NCBI GenBank assembly: GCA_963920765.1
Contig: OY987250.1
Location: 5,518,001 to 5,582,000, forward strand
Direction: 5' to 3'
DNA: 64,000 nt
Origin: Ulota crispa
Taxonomy: Eukaryota > Streptophyta > Bryopsida > Orthotrichales > Orthotrichaceae
Of the stretch, positions 1 to 12,269 are shown piece after piece (the stretch's first letter is position 1; each line of letters begins with the position of its first letter). The notes beneath the pieces are model-generated. The model was not told the origin of the DNA. It ran no database searches and saw only the letters and a list, made by a program, of their open reading frames with translations. The position numbers and the translations under genes are program-made.

Positions 1-105
1 TTTGAACGTGATAAACAATATAGAAAGACAGACGCTGGATTTGGATAATTCTGACAGAGAGAAGTTGATCAACCTCGTGGAAATAAAAGGGCTTGTGAGA
101 CTAAC

Positions 106-3100
106 CTGAGAGGAACAGGCTCTCCAGGATGTTGCAGGACAAACACAGCGTCATGACTCACCCACATGAGATTCTCTCCTTCCATCAGCAGCTGTGGATC
201 CACTCCATCCAAGGATAACACAAACCTGCGATCCAGCCGAGACCAATGTTACGATTTAAAATATCATGAATTTTACAACCCATAATATAGGAATGACTTT
301 TCTTCAAAAAGCTCCCCCTGAATGAGCCAGCGAATATATTAATACATGCTGAAATGAAGTCCATACTTACACAGGAATTACTCGGGTTCCATGAGACTTA
401 GTAACCGGTAGGTCTGAAAGGTCTGACGGCCTACGATCTCGACCACTCCTTTTGGCATTCTTTTCCTGTCTTGATACTCCATACGGGCTTTTTTGTACAC
501 GTGACTTGACAACATGCTCCTCTGGCTCACTGTTGGGCGGTTGATCCCAGTTAAAATTCTGTAATAGAATAACTTTACAAATCAGAAAAGCCCATATTAT
601 TCAACAATGAAAAATACCAGGTGAAAGAAAGGTGCTTAAATCAATAAGAAATTCTCAGAATATACTCAACTTCCAAGCAAAGATTCACGTTTATACAACG
701 TCAACGTCCTCTTCAACAACTGTGGCGGGAAGGACTACAATGATAAGATTCGGAGATTATATTAAATAGCGACGTTACCTGTTGTTTCTGCCTGAAGTAT
801 CTCGTGGAAAGTTCAGGGTCAGCCATTTCCAGAATACCAGCAGCAAGTACATCAGCAGAATGCCGCATCTCCTGCATCGCCGGATCATCAGACATTAATC
901 ACTTCCCGTCAGCTGCTTCTGTTACAACGATTGAACAAACTGCTGTGTCATCAAAATTGTCGATTTCTCTCAAGAAAAACTCTCGAGCTACAAAACCATT
1001 GTGGATCTGAGTACGTCTCTGCAATACTCCATATCGCAATCAAATGGACATGAGATCTACTGGAAACAATGACATGGGACACACCTCTCGCAACACAGCT
1101 CCGTCAAGGAAGGTCAGAGTTTTGGCATGAAAACGGCCATCTTCGCGGGTATCATGAGTGGACATTCCCCGCGTGGCTTTCGCCACAGCCATGGCCAGGC
1201 GTTCATGGTCATGTAAGCTGTGAACCCCTGCCACTACCATAACTTCTTGCCCGGGTTGCAACATCAATTTTACCTGCACAAACACAGAAAAATTTGATTG
1301 TTTAATAATCTAAATCAAAAGACTATGAAGCATAGGAACGCAGGAAACCTGCTACTCTACAGAACATATTTGAACTTATAGATAAATAAAAGGGGATATA
1401 TGAGTAGGAGTAAAAACGGTCTGAACACTTCTTAGGGTATATAGAGTTGCATCACAAGCAGGAGTTATGACTGTAAACATCAATCAAAAATTGCTACTAA
1501 GTGCTCTCAAGCACCTCTCTAGAGCTTAACATCTACCTCATATGTAATTTTACAGAATACACCGCTTCAAAGATTGAGGGTTTGCATGCATAATTTGCTG
1601 ACGTAAAACAAAAACTACATAAAAATAATCAGATTTGTAGCTCAATGATAGAATTTTCACAATGGCAAAAGAAGGCTCTTGAAAGTTTCGCTAAGGGTCT
1701 AGTTCTTAACTGCGAAACCTATCAAAGAACTGAATTAGGGGAGGGCAGTCATGGTCAAACCTGATGCCTTATTTCATCCATATCTATGCTGTGATTACTT
1801 CCAGGTTGAAGAAGATTGTAGTGCAAGTGATTTCGAAGAACAATAATAGGCACCAGCAAGCGTGAGGATACATCCACCGTATCAAACCTGTGAAGACCAC
1901 ATACTAAGTACAGCATCAGATATGCTATTCCTGCTTTGAAATGGACTGAAGAAAGAAACTAAAATGCTGCATGCATGTCTGTAAGCATGAAATAACGGAA
2001 ATTGAACACTAATAAATGTTGGCCCAACCAAATAGGACATCTTACCTAACATCTGGAGCAATAACATGCTCCAAGGCAGACACAATTGTACCAGATAATT
2101 GACCACAAAAAACATTCTCCACAACACTAGGGTTGACAACAGGGCGGTGTCTCGGAACCAAAAGGTTGCGGAGCCTAGGTACTGTCCGGTGCCCCACACT
2201 TCCCTCCTCGGATTCCAGTCTTCCATACGAGCAAGGTCCTGCTGAGATATCAATCACCGCATACCTGCAACAAAGTTCAACAATACAAGATCACGAATCG
2301 TTCATTAAAATATAGAACGACTGTGAGAGTGTATAAATTAAACAAAAAAAAACTTCTCCATTGCAGCTTTGAACACATAGCTGGTACAAAAAAATGACTG
2401 GTGGATATGATATCATCAGACCATCTCCCAGATCATTTACTACACCAGCCAGAAATACGGTGCGGCAATGCAAATTCTTAACGCTTGTAGCAGGTATAGA
2501 ACGAAGTAACCAACACACCAATGCTGGTGAACTATGCAGGTGTTCCCACTGCCCCTTCTCAGGAGGTTTTATTTCATGCAAAATCTGCTAGTCTTAAGAG
2601 GCTGCACCAGATAAGATTACTGAAAATTCAAACCAATGCAGGGTGAGCCTTTTAATCATAAGCTGCCATATCCATTGGTCGACCAAGTTCCGAACCTTCC
2701 ATGACTAAGCCAGACTTGGGAGGCAGCGCCTCCGTTGTACCGGTATCGGTAAAGATAATCAGCTTCTTGTTTAAGAAACTCCTCAGGAGTAAGTGCAGTT
2801 ACAATGCCAAATCCAGAGTCGTCTGAAGTGTTGATTTTTGGATTCATTCTGGCCTGTATAAAGAGACATCATATTATCAGAACTTGGACAAAATTGCCCG
2901 CAAGTTTTCAATAGAGCACCAACTTACTCTTCTATAACATGAGACTACTCTTTAAAGATCGCAATGAACTTGTTCTACGGTTCTACAGTTCGGCCAATTT
3001 CCACATCAAATGAAAAACTCTAGAAGAAACGATCAATCAAAACATGCTTAACCTTTAATTGCACATGATCCTGATACGGCGAACATACCTTGTCAAGGTT

Positions 3101-4305
3101 AAGTATGAAAATTGCGGTGGGTAAGGCCTTGTTTGGGTCCGCTTCTGCACTTGCATCAGCAGGAAATCCAAACAAGTAACTGTACAGCCTATCAAAGGTT
3201 GGCTCCATGGCCGTGGCCTCAACCTCAAAACATGAAACTTCCCTGCCAAATTCACTCTGTTGCGCACAGCACATTAAGAAAATAAATGTTACGTCAAGTC
3301 CTTTCTATTTCCAGGAAAAGTTAACTACAATTCCTTGCCAACCATAACATTCTAGAATAGTACATAGCTTGCGCCCTTCCCATTGAATCACAAAAAGAAG
3401 CTAAAGCACTAGATTATCGAAGAACTGGCTCACTGCTCATTAATGTTCAGGCAGATCCTCAAAAATGAAACGTCGTGCCCAAAGCTAGATCTCAAAACTT
3501 GAAATGATCAATTCACCATAAATTTATTTACACGTAATGCCTAGAGAGAGTAAAAAGGTACCTCTCTAGCTAAACCTGCCTCAACCATGTTGAGTTTCAT
3601 GTCATCTTCAATCGCAAGGAGCTCAGTTGGTCCAACCTGAAACATTCCACAGGAACACTCTCAACAAAAGACAACAGGCGACAGTAGTCTAAACCCTAAA
3701 ACAGCCTAAAACCTAAAACATCCATTCGAACAGCGTAACTTAAACCTAAAACCTAATTGCAGATGATGAAGCTTTACCGGTACGATATTGTAGTTAATGT
3801 CGAATTCAATGTCGAGCATTTCGCCAGTCTCCATACAAGAAGGCCGATGCGTAGCAAAACTGGATAGCATGTGATGATGCAATTTGTCGTGGTCCAGATG
3901 GAACCGATAACCCCCGTCACTCAGAAACCCTACCAGCACCACGTTGACCTCCAAGGCGATGGGAAATGGAACCTGGATGGCTCAAACGGAACAATTAGAA
4001 CAATTAGAACACAAAGCATTCCATTGATGATTGACCTCCTCTCTCCCTTCCACACCACATTAACGCAGAAAGGTGCAAGAAAATCGAACCTGCGCGCGAG
4101 AGTGGAGAAGCTCGTGCGTGAGCTTGCGCACGGTTTCTCGGTGGTCTTGAAAACTGCCGTGATGCCATTGCGGGTGTCCGGGATCTCTCCGGAAGGGCTC
4201 CTGAGTAGGAGCAGCATAAACAGCTGCCAGAGACAAAAACACGACGACGATGACGAGCGATACTGGGATCGCCCGTCTGCTGCTGCTGCTGCTGTCGCCC
4301 ATCAT
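106..4305 (-). CDS. Large secretory-pathway protein, At5g58100/At3g28720 type (3' end outside window)
   Basis: Eleven exons on the minus strand read in frame: 4090-4305, 3778-3972, 3562-3636, 3089-3256, 2696-2853, 2046-2264, 1761-1887, 1085-1273, 779-1018, 371-558 and 106-225, about 565 codons. All junctions are GT-AG and the phases match. The start at 4305 opens a signal peptide (hydrophobic run VSLVIVVVFLSLAAVYA) followed by a conserved block containing RRDPGHPQWHHGSF. Further family-like blocks are GREVSCFEVEATAMEPTFDR, VIDISAGPCSYGRLESEEGS and GTRVIPVFVLSLDGVDPQLL. From memory these match the large plant proteins At5g58100 and At3g28720, one of which has been linked to pollen-wall formation; the biochemical role is unknown to me. 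The protein probably enters the secretory pathway. The remaining third lies left of position 1; 1-105 is intron. The exon at 779-1018 carries an in-frame TGA at 899-901, removable only by an unusually short 54-nt intron (872-925). Confidence 0.75.
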
Positions 4306-4602
4306 GGTTTTGCCTCCCTCTCCTCCTCCGTCAAAATTTAGTTAGATTCTTCAACTTCGGTGATCCATTCTGGTGGAGGTAAGGTAGCCTGGAAGAACAC
4401 GAATCCGCTCTGCTAGAATTGCCCCGGAGCAAACCCTAAGTTATTGCGAGATTCGGACCAGTTCGCCAGTCCTCTTCGTCTCGCGAGCTTTGCAAGGAAG
4501 CGTGATGCCAGCTCGGCATGTTACTCCCTCCAACTCAGCGTATTAGGGCGGACCTTCCATGGTGGTCCGAAATCGACAAAGCGAGGAAACGACAACAAAC
4601 GA
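4306..4602. other. 5' flank of the secretory-protein gene
   Basis: This stretch lies upstream of the minus-strand start at 4305 and should contain its 5' leader and core promoter. I see no convincing TATA box and no independent gene. The GC content is higher than in the DNA to its right, and it stops at the target duplication of the foldback element. Confidence 0.4.
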
Positions 4603-4611
4603 ATTACGGAA

Positions 4612-5395
4612 GGGGAAATTACAAAATGAGTAACAAAAACGAAAGAAATTGCAGTTTGGGTAACGGTTTGAAAGTAATTACGGTCTGGGTAACAAAATTC
4701 AATAATTTCAATGGATTTTGCAATTGTTAAGTGCGCAAGTCGTTGAAGCCAGCATAGACACCATTGCCAACACGTCATTGGTCGTGATTATTGTTCTCTG
4801 AGTTGCAATTAGTCGCAACCCTTGCTTGCACCTAGCAGCCAATGTTCGCCAAACAAGTGTAGATTGCACACTGTCAAAGAACGATCACTTACGTTTTGCT
4901 CACAAATACCGTTGCAAAACTTCAACCTCACACACTCACCGGTTGCATCTCACTCATAGTCATGAACGTGCATTGCGTATTGTCTATTTGATATTCTATT
5001 GCTACTTATGCATCAACTTGTGTTGGGAGACGATGCACAATGCATGTCCATGAGTGAGATGCAACTAGTGAGCGTGTGAGGTTGAAGTTCTACAACAGTA
5101 TTTGTGAGCAAAAGATGAGTGATTGTTCTTTGATAGTGTGCGATCTACACTTGTTTGGCGAACATTGGCCACTAGGTGCAAGGAAGGGTCATGACTAATT
5201 GCGACTCAAAGAACAATGATCTTGACCAATGATGTGTTGGTAATGGTGTCTATGCCGGCTTCAATGGCTTGCGCCCTCAACAGTTGCAAAATCCATTGAG
5301 GTTATCCAATTTTGTTACCTAAATTGTAATTACTTTCAAATTGTTACCAAAACTATAGTTTCTTTAGTTTTTGTTACTCATTTTGTAATTTCCCC
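4612..5395. mobile_element. Foldback MITE, Mutator-like (784 bp)
   Basis: The left arm (4612 to about 5000) and right arm (about 5030-5395) are near-complete reverse complements, so the element folds into one long hairpin. The tips read GGGGAAATTACAAAATGAGT on the left and the complement on the right, ending CCCC at 5395. It is flanked by a 9-bp target duplication, ATTACGGAA at 4603-4611 and ATTATGGAA at 5396-5404 (8 of 9 identical). Long terminal inverted repeats with 9-bp duplications are typical of Mutator-like elements. There is no coding capacity, so it is non-autonomous. The element at 46300-46745 shares the same tips. Confidence 0.85.
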
Positions 5396-5485
5396 ATTAT
5401 GGAATCATGCATGGCATGGAAATGTTATGGAAAACAACAAAATGGGTAATGGAAATAGCGGTCTTGTAGGTTTTTTTTCAAAGAA

Positions 5486-5931
5486 CATAACATTCAATAG
5501 CCTGAAGAGAGGCTACCTTTCCCTCTCTTCAGGGATCATCCATGCAGGTGGACCTACATTTCAAAAAAGGTGAAGTTTTGTGACCTAATTTACTGCATAG
5601 TGCACATACATTGATGTTGGGCAGCTCATCAACAAGGGCAACTAGAGGACACAATTATTTAAGCCTAACAAGACCCGGCCCCACATAAGGTAAGTTATGT
5701 GTAGTAAACTCGTCCGAGTTTCATGGTAGGCTATCATTAGCCCTAACAAGACCAGGCCCCACATTGACGTCAGTATGTGTAATAAACTCAACCAAGTTGG
5801 ATGGCAGGCCCTGCCGCTGACTCTCTAACATATTTTTATAAGTGTCTCCATAGCTAATGAATGGTGTGGAATATTCCACACCATTCAGTTGGAGGGTGGG
5901 CAGTCTTAGACTACTGCTATTGAATGTTATG
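5486..5931. mobile_element. Short inverted-repeat element, copy 1
   Basis: The ends are the exact 16-bp inverted pair CATAACATTCAATAGC (5486) and GCTATTGAATGTTATG (to 5931). The sub-terminal parts, including the block AGAGAGGCTACCTTTCCCTCT and the palindrome around GGAATATTCCACACCATTC, recur in the copy at 47810-48076. No open frame is convincing. The longer length relative to copy 2 is partly explained by an internal tandem duplication at about 5664-5812. I could not define a target duplication, so the superfamily is unassigned. Confidence 0.75.
5664..5812. repeat. Two-unit tandem duplication, about 78 bp per unit
   Basis: Both units begin CCTAACAAGACC(C/A)GGCCCCACAT and continue through a TATGTGTA(G/A)TAAACTC block to GG(T/C)AGGC. 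Unit two starts near 5742. The duplication sits inside the inverted-repeat element at 5486-5931 and is absent from its second copy. Confidence 0.65.
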
Positions 5932-8900
5932 AAGCGTGGAAAACACAAGTATTTGAATTTTCCAAAGTTGGAGAGCACTAATAATTATGACCAATTCCAA
6001 GTCATATATGTGAACCACAATAATCAAGAAAGGATTCTAATACTATTATTAATTTTTAACAGTGTAAAATCTTGAATCTTATAAAAACAGAAACAAAAAT
6101 CTTGATACAATCAATTTGCAATGACAAACAAAAGTTTTGTTACTTAACACTGCCTTTTCTTGTGAGAAGAGCACTAAGTATTTCATGTTTGTCAAGGTGC
6201 AAAGGTGTAACTTTGGGCTCTTTTGCACAAAAAATTGAAGGAAAAAACAAGAATGCAACACGAAAACCACTATGAGAAAAGAACATTATTTTCTTACAAA
6301 AATGGGGAGAAAAACAAATTTTCTAAGAAATCTTCCAAGTTCTAAGACCCCTTGCACTACTCATTCCTTTGCAAATTAATGAAAAGACATAACTCTTGGA
6401 ATGTTTTTGATAAATTGAATGGAAATGACTAAAAGATGGGTTTGCCATATGCATGTATGCATTTATAGTAGAGGGAATAATGTACATTGAAAGATTCACA
6501 CAAAGAGCTGGGTTGAAATTTTTGTGTACTTCTAGATTAAAAGTCATTTTAACCAAGGGTTGTAAAGGAATACATTTTAACAAGAGAGAAAATTTCTTCA
6601 TGGCAACCTCTACTATGAAAAAATACTTCCAAACATAGTCCACACACTAGATTTAAATGTTGCATTAAAATAGTCATTGGTGTACTCATAGCTAATGATA
6701 TCAAATCTCTTCCCTCCCATCCACCATTCAACAAACAAAAATTAAAGAAATCATCAATTAGTTTCAAAATGATTCTTTTATCTAGAAGGTTGTTTGTTAT
6801 TTTTGCTAGTAAAATACACTCAACTTGACCTCATTATAAATCCAAGGCAAACCCCTTATACAACCTAGGATTAGAAAAAATCATTTAGAGGTTTCAAACC
6901 AAGTCCATTGTATGTGTAATTGGAAACAGTCTCTTGTGTATCCACATTGAATGCAATTTTTTGTGCAGTGACTTTGTGAAAATTGCAATAGGTGTATTTA
7001 AAATGCTTTTTTATATAAGAAGATCAATGCATATAAAAATTCATTGTAGTTTATGATGACTACAAGTTATGTTGGTGTTCTAAGTGTTGTGAGGAAAATC
7101 TTATGTAAGACATAAAAAATAAGATCAAAGTACTCAAAATTGCCCTTGAAAGAATAATAACAAATTTTGAGTTTTAATGGAAAGTTTTAGTTTAGAAATT
7201 AATTGATTTGATATATACTACTAATTCCCACTTAAAATGTTTCTCCAATTTTTTTTTGCATATATCACCATGTTGCATCTCAACAAAATATTCATGCTGG
7301 TTTTCATACTATACAATAAAAAACTCATAAAAAAGTATAAAAAATATTTGACTGCTTTACATATTTGGCACCATCCTAGAATCAAAGAACCATTTTTACT
7401 CTTCATACTTAAATTTAAGTTTCAAATTCCGGACTTATTGTGGAAAAGAAAGTAATATAAAACAACCACCTATTTTGGTTTGTGGACGTGGACAACATTT
7501 AACCCTTAAAGGACGGGCCTACAACCATGGATTTTTCATGGAATTGCAATCATCTTGTAGGAGTTATTTTGGCAATGCAATCAACATCAAAATTCAATAT
7601 TTTAATTTTAGTAGAAGAAGGTATGTGCATACTACATATATAAAAAATGTTCATAAACTTTAGTGAAAATTTGAAACTATTGTAATTTTTTGAAGCAAAT
7701 GCTAAAGAAATTCATATAAATTATAAAATGTATTGAATTATGCCAATTTTTTTGTGGATGTGAATCATGATGAAGATCATCATGATAGAATTCCTCTTCC
7801 CATGTTGGTAAAATTAGAAAAAGTAACCATTTTGTGGTAATAGGTACTCAACTTGTGACAGTAATAAAATTTTCAAAACTTAAATTTTTTCAAAATCTTA
7901 AAGTACAAGGAGAAACTAGATTTGGTAAACTTTCTATATCTTGTTATGCTCAAACTAAAAAACACATCATTTTAATAACTTAATTTGAGTTTTGGTAAAA
8001 AAATCCTCATAATTCAAAATACACTACATAGTGGTGCATCTTTACTACTCAATTGGCAAGTGGGACCCTTTTGTGAACATTGTGCATGCAATAGCTATCT
8101 ATCTACATGCTCTAGAATTGCACTATTCATATCCCAACGAAATCTTAGATGAAAAATAGTGTTATTCCATTTTGAGAGCACTTTTCAGTCATCCAAAAGC
8201 CACAAAATGGCTCCTGCAACGTTCAAGGGTTAATAGTAAAGTGCATAAATAATTTATATCAAGAATTACCAAAATGAAAGTAAAGATATCTTTATTGAGT
8301 GTTCCTCACCATTGAATATCTTGTTGATTCGAATAAAGTAGAGAACTCATATTAGAATATCAAATTCTCAACAAAAACCCTCTAAAATAGAGCCAAAAGT
8401 GATAACCTAAGCCTTGCGCGGGAAAGAGGCCCTGTGAGCAAACAACCTGCAACAACTTGCAAACAACCCTTTGCATGGTTTTTGTTTTGGTTTTCCCACC
8501 AAAGTTTGGGTGGCATTTTTTGAAAATGGTTTGTAACTTGCTGGCTTTGCCCCTATTTTGGTTGGAGTTGAAGGTGGTCCGGATGCATGGACTTTTTGAG
8601 CATCATGGGATTTTTTTTGTAGGTAAAAATTATTCATTGGTCATTTTTTGAAAACTTCCAAATAAACATTGCCATTACTTAAATGTTATATTGAATTGGA
8701 TTAGGCAACACCTCAAAAAAATTAAAATGCTCAAATAGTTTTAAAATAATGGCATCAATTTTCAATTTGATAAGGATTTTATGAAAGCCTAAGCTGCAAT
8801 GCGATTTTCATTGTTGCAATTTGGCAGTTTTTGAAAAACATTCCCCTTTTTTTTTTCTAGGCTTGAAGCTAGTTTTTTTTTTTTTTTGAGGCAATTGGGC

Positions 8901-9000
8901 CTTAACTTGCCCAAAAAAAAACACTGACCCTTTGTACCCACAGGAACACCACGGCCACCCAAGACCGTAGATATCTAGGAAAAGGCCAGATTCTTGCTCC
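5932..9000. other. AT-rich intergenic DNA
   Basis: There is no gene I can support here. The short open frames show no protein-like composition. The only structured item is the TTAA-bounded element at 7499-8233. The right part (from about 8950) rises in GC content toward the splicing-factor gene. Confidence 0.5.
7499..8233. mobile_element. TTAA-flanked short element (candidate)
   Basis: TTAA at 7499-7502 is followed by CCCTTAAAGGACGGGCC. The right end reads AACGTTCAAGGG and is followed by TTAA at 8230-8233. The tips are imperfect inverted repeats (CCCTTAAA against CCCTTGAA). The arrangement matches the elements at 37418-38312 but is more degraded. The interior is AT-rich without coding potential. 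Confidence 0.45.
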
Positions 9001-9144
9001 CACTTACGAGGGCTTTTCTTTTCACACGTTCGAATCAGAAGAGACTGCTCACCACCACCATCTTTGCCATCGCTCGCCGAAAGCATTGTTCTCTGCAATC
9101 GCAACCTCGCCGATTGTTCTCCTTCAACTCGCTTGTGGTTCGCC

Positions 9145-9237
9145 GTGAGTAACTAAACCTTCAACACCTTTTGAAGTTTGTATAATTTGTATTAAAAAAC
9201 AAAATTTCTTTTGCGGCTGTGACTTTTTTATTATCAG
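9145..9237 (+). other. Probable 5'-leader intron of the SR splicing-factor gene
   Basis: A GTGAGTAAC donor at 9145 and a TTATTATCAG acceptor ending at 9237 frame a 93-nt T-rich intron upstream of the ATG at 9391. Leader introns are common in plant SR genes. No transcript was available to confirm it. Confidence 0.5.
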
Positions 9238-9390
9238 GGTTTGAAATTTCCAAGGGTTTGCTGGTTTGTGCGGACTATAAGCCAAGTTATGACGTTCACG
9301 GCGAGGTTTCGGAATCCTGTTGCAGAAGATTTTCCTTGAAGGGGCGGCAGGAGGAGCTCGCTCGTGTTGGTGTATTGGAGTTTTGAAGAG

Positions 9391-12269
9391 ATGGCCGCCA
9401 AGATAAGGCCAGTGTATTGTGGCAATTTCGAGTATGACGCTCGGCAGTCGGAGATCGAGCGCTTGTTCAAGGAGTATGGAAGAGTGGACCGTGTTGACAT
9501 GAAGACAGGCAAGTTTGATTAATTTTTCTGGTATTATCAACCATGATGAACTTGGCTGTTACAATAACAACAACAACCCCTGCCTTTTTCTTAGGGTTTT
9601 GAATGTGTAGTATTTGAAAACGGAATTGTAGTTGTGTATTTTGTGCTTTGACTGTTTCTTCTTATGTTCACCGATGGAGACATTACTTTGAGTTTATGTC
9701 TTGAGATGTGGTCGTTGTGTTTTCTTCTTTACGGAACGATGCTTGATAGTCGCTTTTTTTATAAATACTTGAGTACGGCGTCTTTTTGACATAAAGGTGA
9801 GCTTATTGATTCGTTTTCGTGGATATAATAAATCTTTTGTCTTCCAGTTTCCGGTGTAGTCTCGTTAGTAGGTTTGAAAAGAACAAGCGCAATTTTTTCC
9901 TCGTAGAGCAGACTATACAAGTCTTGTCTTTATCACCTCAAGGAACTTGTAGTTTCTGTAGTGGTCAGGGAGAAGTGGTTATGGCAAGACCACAGGTTTA
10001 CTTCTCAATTGTGAACTGAATCATGCAGTTCACATATTTAGTTTGATTCTTCTGGGGAGTTTTGATTTGTGATTTTGCGTTACACCTTAATAAATCGTAG
10101 TTTGCTTCTGAACAACCTGCTTTTTGTCTGTATGAAATAGAAACACAAAGGTAGGGCTGGGCCATGGATTGTAGGTTCTCAAGAATGGGTGTGGTACCGC
10201 AGGCATGAGCATGGAGAGCATGGCAGCTCTCTTGCTGGCAGTTTGGTTGAGGATATCCCATTCCCTATGTGGCTCCTCCTTGCCAACAATTGGCTTCATT
10301 TATGTGCCTGACTGAACACATCAGAACACAATGCCTGCAGTCATCAATCATCTTGTCATCAGTCATCAGATTACCTCCCCCCTCTAATGCAATGGGTGAC
10401 AGCATAATGACAACGTTTTTGGCTCGCTCAAGGCATGATCCTAGTTATAATCATCACGGAAGTCTACCTCAGCTCCACCGAAATGTCCACCTCAGCTACA
10501 TCTCGTTATGTCTACATGTGCATCATCTAGAATCTTCCTTCTGCAGCACACGATGGAGACCAGCATGATTTGGTGCAAGCTTGGCTGATCCTTGTGTCTT
10601 TGTCAACAATAGACTCCTGACTTTACTTTGTGCAGACAGCAGACACTCATAAGTGGCCAGGTGGCTATCAAATTTTTCTCTCAAAACGTAACAAGAGATT
10701 CTTAAGGGTGTACTTTTGTCTGACTTTTTCTTAATCTTCATTTCCCTGGAAGGGATTTCTAAATATAAATCCTAACAGTGGTTCCTCTCTCGCTTACTTC
10801 AGTAGGTGAAGTTGCTCATGCTCTATTGTTCGGCTGCACAGGCTTTTCGTTTGTCTATATGGATGACGAACGTGACGCAGAGGACGCTATTCGCCACCTC
10901 GACAATATGGAGTTCGGCAGGCAGCGCAGGCGGCTCAGTGTCGAATGGGCTAAGGTAACACAAACCTCTTTATATGTCCTTTTTCACGTGTAACACATTA
11001 TAACATCTTTCACACTCGCCATATCATCATTAACTCTAGCATGATTGTCACACATTCCTACTTTATCGTGGTGGAATCGGCGGTCCATAGCTGGTAAGAT
11101 TAAAGAGGTTTAGGACAGACAAGAGTGTGTTAGTAGTTTGTTTTGAATGGTTTTTTTTTATGGCATGTAGCAAGGTGATGGCGCCATTCGTAGGCGAGAG
11201 GATGCCCGCAGGAGCAATACCAAGCTACGTCCTTCAAAGACACTATTTGTTGTGAACTTTGATCCCATCAACACACGAGTGCGCGACCTTGAACGTCACT
11301 TTGAGCCTTATGGCAAGCTAGTGCGTGTGCAAATACGAAAGAATTTTGGGTTCGTTCAATACGAGACTCAGGAGGAGGCTACCAAAGCTCTCGAATGCAC
11401 CAACATGAGGTAACAATAGTCTCTTTAAGGTCGATGATGTTTTCCTTTAAATCTCGTGCTGTGCTCCATCGAGCTTGATGTGTTTGCTCCAACAACTCTT
11501 AGTTTTTATGACTTATGTCTTCAGTTAAATTTTTATTATACTATTGTATTTTGGTGAGGCGGTGCATGGAAAGCACAATCTCTTTTGATGTGAAGACGTT
11601 TGTTGGGAATCTGTCTCTCACTCAATTCCATGACTTGTTTGAGAAGGTAATTTTCAGCCAAAGCTAACCTTTGAGTGGCCATTTCAGCAAGGTGACGGAT
11701 CGCGTCATCACTGTAGAGTATGCAGCTCGTGAAGATGGTGAGACTCCTTCTGGTGGACGGGGCGGTAGTCCTGGCAGGTACAGAGGCCCCTCCAGGGGTA
11801 GCCCTCCCCCGTATGGGCGTGATCGAAGCCCTGCACGGGGAAGTGGGCGCAATCGCAGGTATGAGACCTACTTCTCCAATTACTGTAGTTGATGATTTAC
11901 CTGTTTAAAAATTCTTAGTTTGTTTGTGCAGTGTCCGAAAATTACTTGCTTAGATGCTTTGCTTCCGTGTGTAGTAATAGATAGTGCACACACGCTTAGT
12001 TGCATGCTTTTAGGTGTATATACCTGGAGTTCTTGTTGTCGTAGTGGACACTGGTGAAATCTTTTTCCTTTTCTCTGAGCTTCTACGTAATTTTCCAGCA
12101 ATTTTATGAATGGAGAGGTAAACAGGTTGTCCTTTTGCAGCTATATGGTGTTTGTATTATTATTGTGAAATACTACTGATCACTACTGTTTTCATTCTGC
12201 AGTCCCCCGGCCCGATCGTATCGGAGCCGATCTCCTGATTATCGCCCGTATGCTGGATCTCGTCGTTGA
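9391..12269 (+). CDS. Arginine/serine-rich splicing factor, plant RS subfamily (RS31/RS40/RS41 type)
   Basis: Exons 9391-9508, 10842-10954, 11171-11409, 11688-11858 and 12203-12269 join in frame to 235 codons ending in TGA. RRM1 (residues about 7-77) carries RNP2-like [12 protein letters not shown] and RNP1-like [20 protein letters not shown]2 (about 100-170) carries TLFVVNFDP and [13 protein letters not shown]. The tail (about 175-235) is rich in RG, SP and RS dipeptides and ends with [10 protein letters not shown] before AGSRR. The RS subfamily is plant-specific; such nuclear SR proteins bind pre-mRNA and recruit spliceosome components through the RS tail. The RS tail is shorter than in Arabidopsis RS40. 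The first intron is long (1,333 nt), breaks RRM1 just after its first third and uses a GC donor, which suggests regulation by alternative splicing. I cannot tell RS31 from RS40/41 orthology. Confidence 0.93.
9509..10841 (+). other. Long first intron of the SR gene, GC-AG
   Basis: The exon ends ...ACAG and the intron starts GCAAGT. The acceptor is CTGCACAG at 10834-10841, which restores the family sequence [12 protein letters not shown] exactly. Using the nearby GTTTGATT as donor would insert extra residues. Long introns interrupting the first RRM with alternative exons are known in plant RS and RS2Z genes, so this intron may hold a cryptic exon. I see no diagnostic exon by eye. Confidence 0.7.

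Noticed and set aside
3871..4341. 156-codon plus-strand open frame
   Set aside because: It is antisense to exons 1-2 of the secretory-protein gene, which carry the signal peptide and conserved family blocks.
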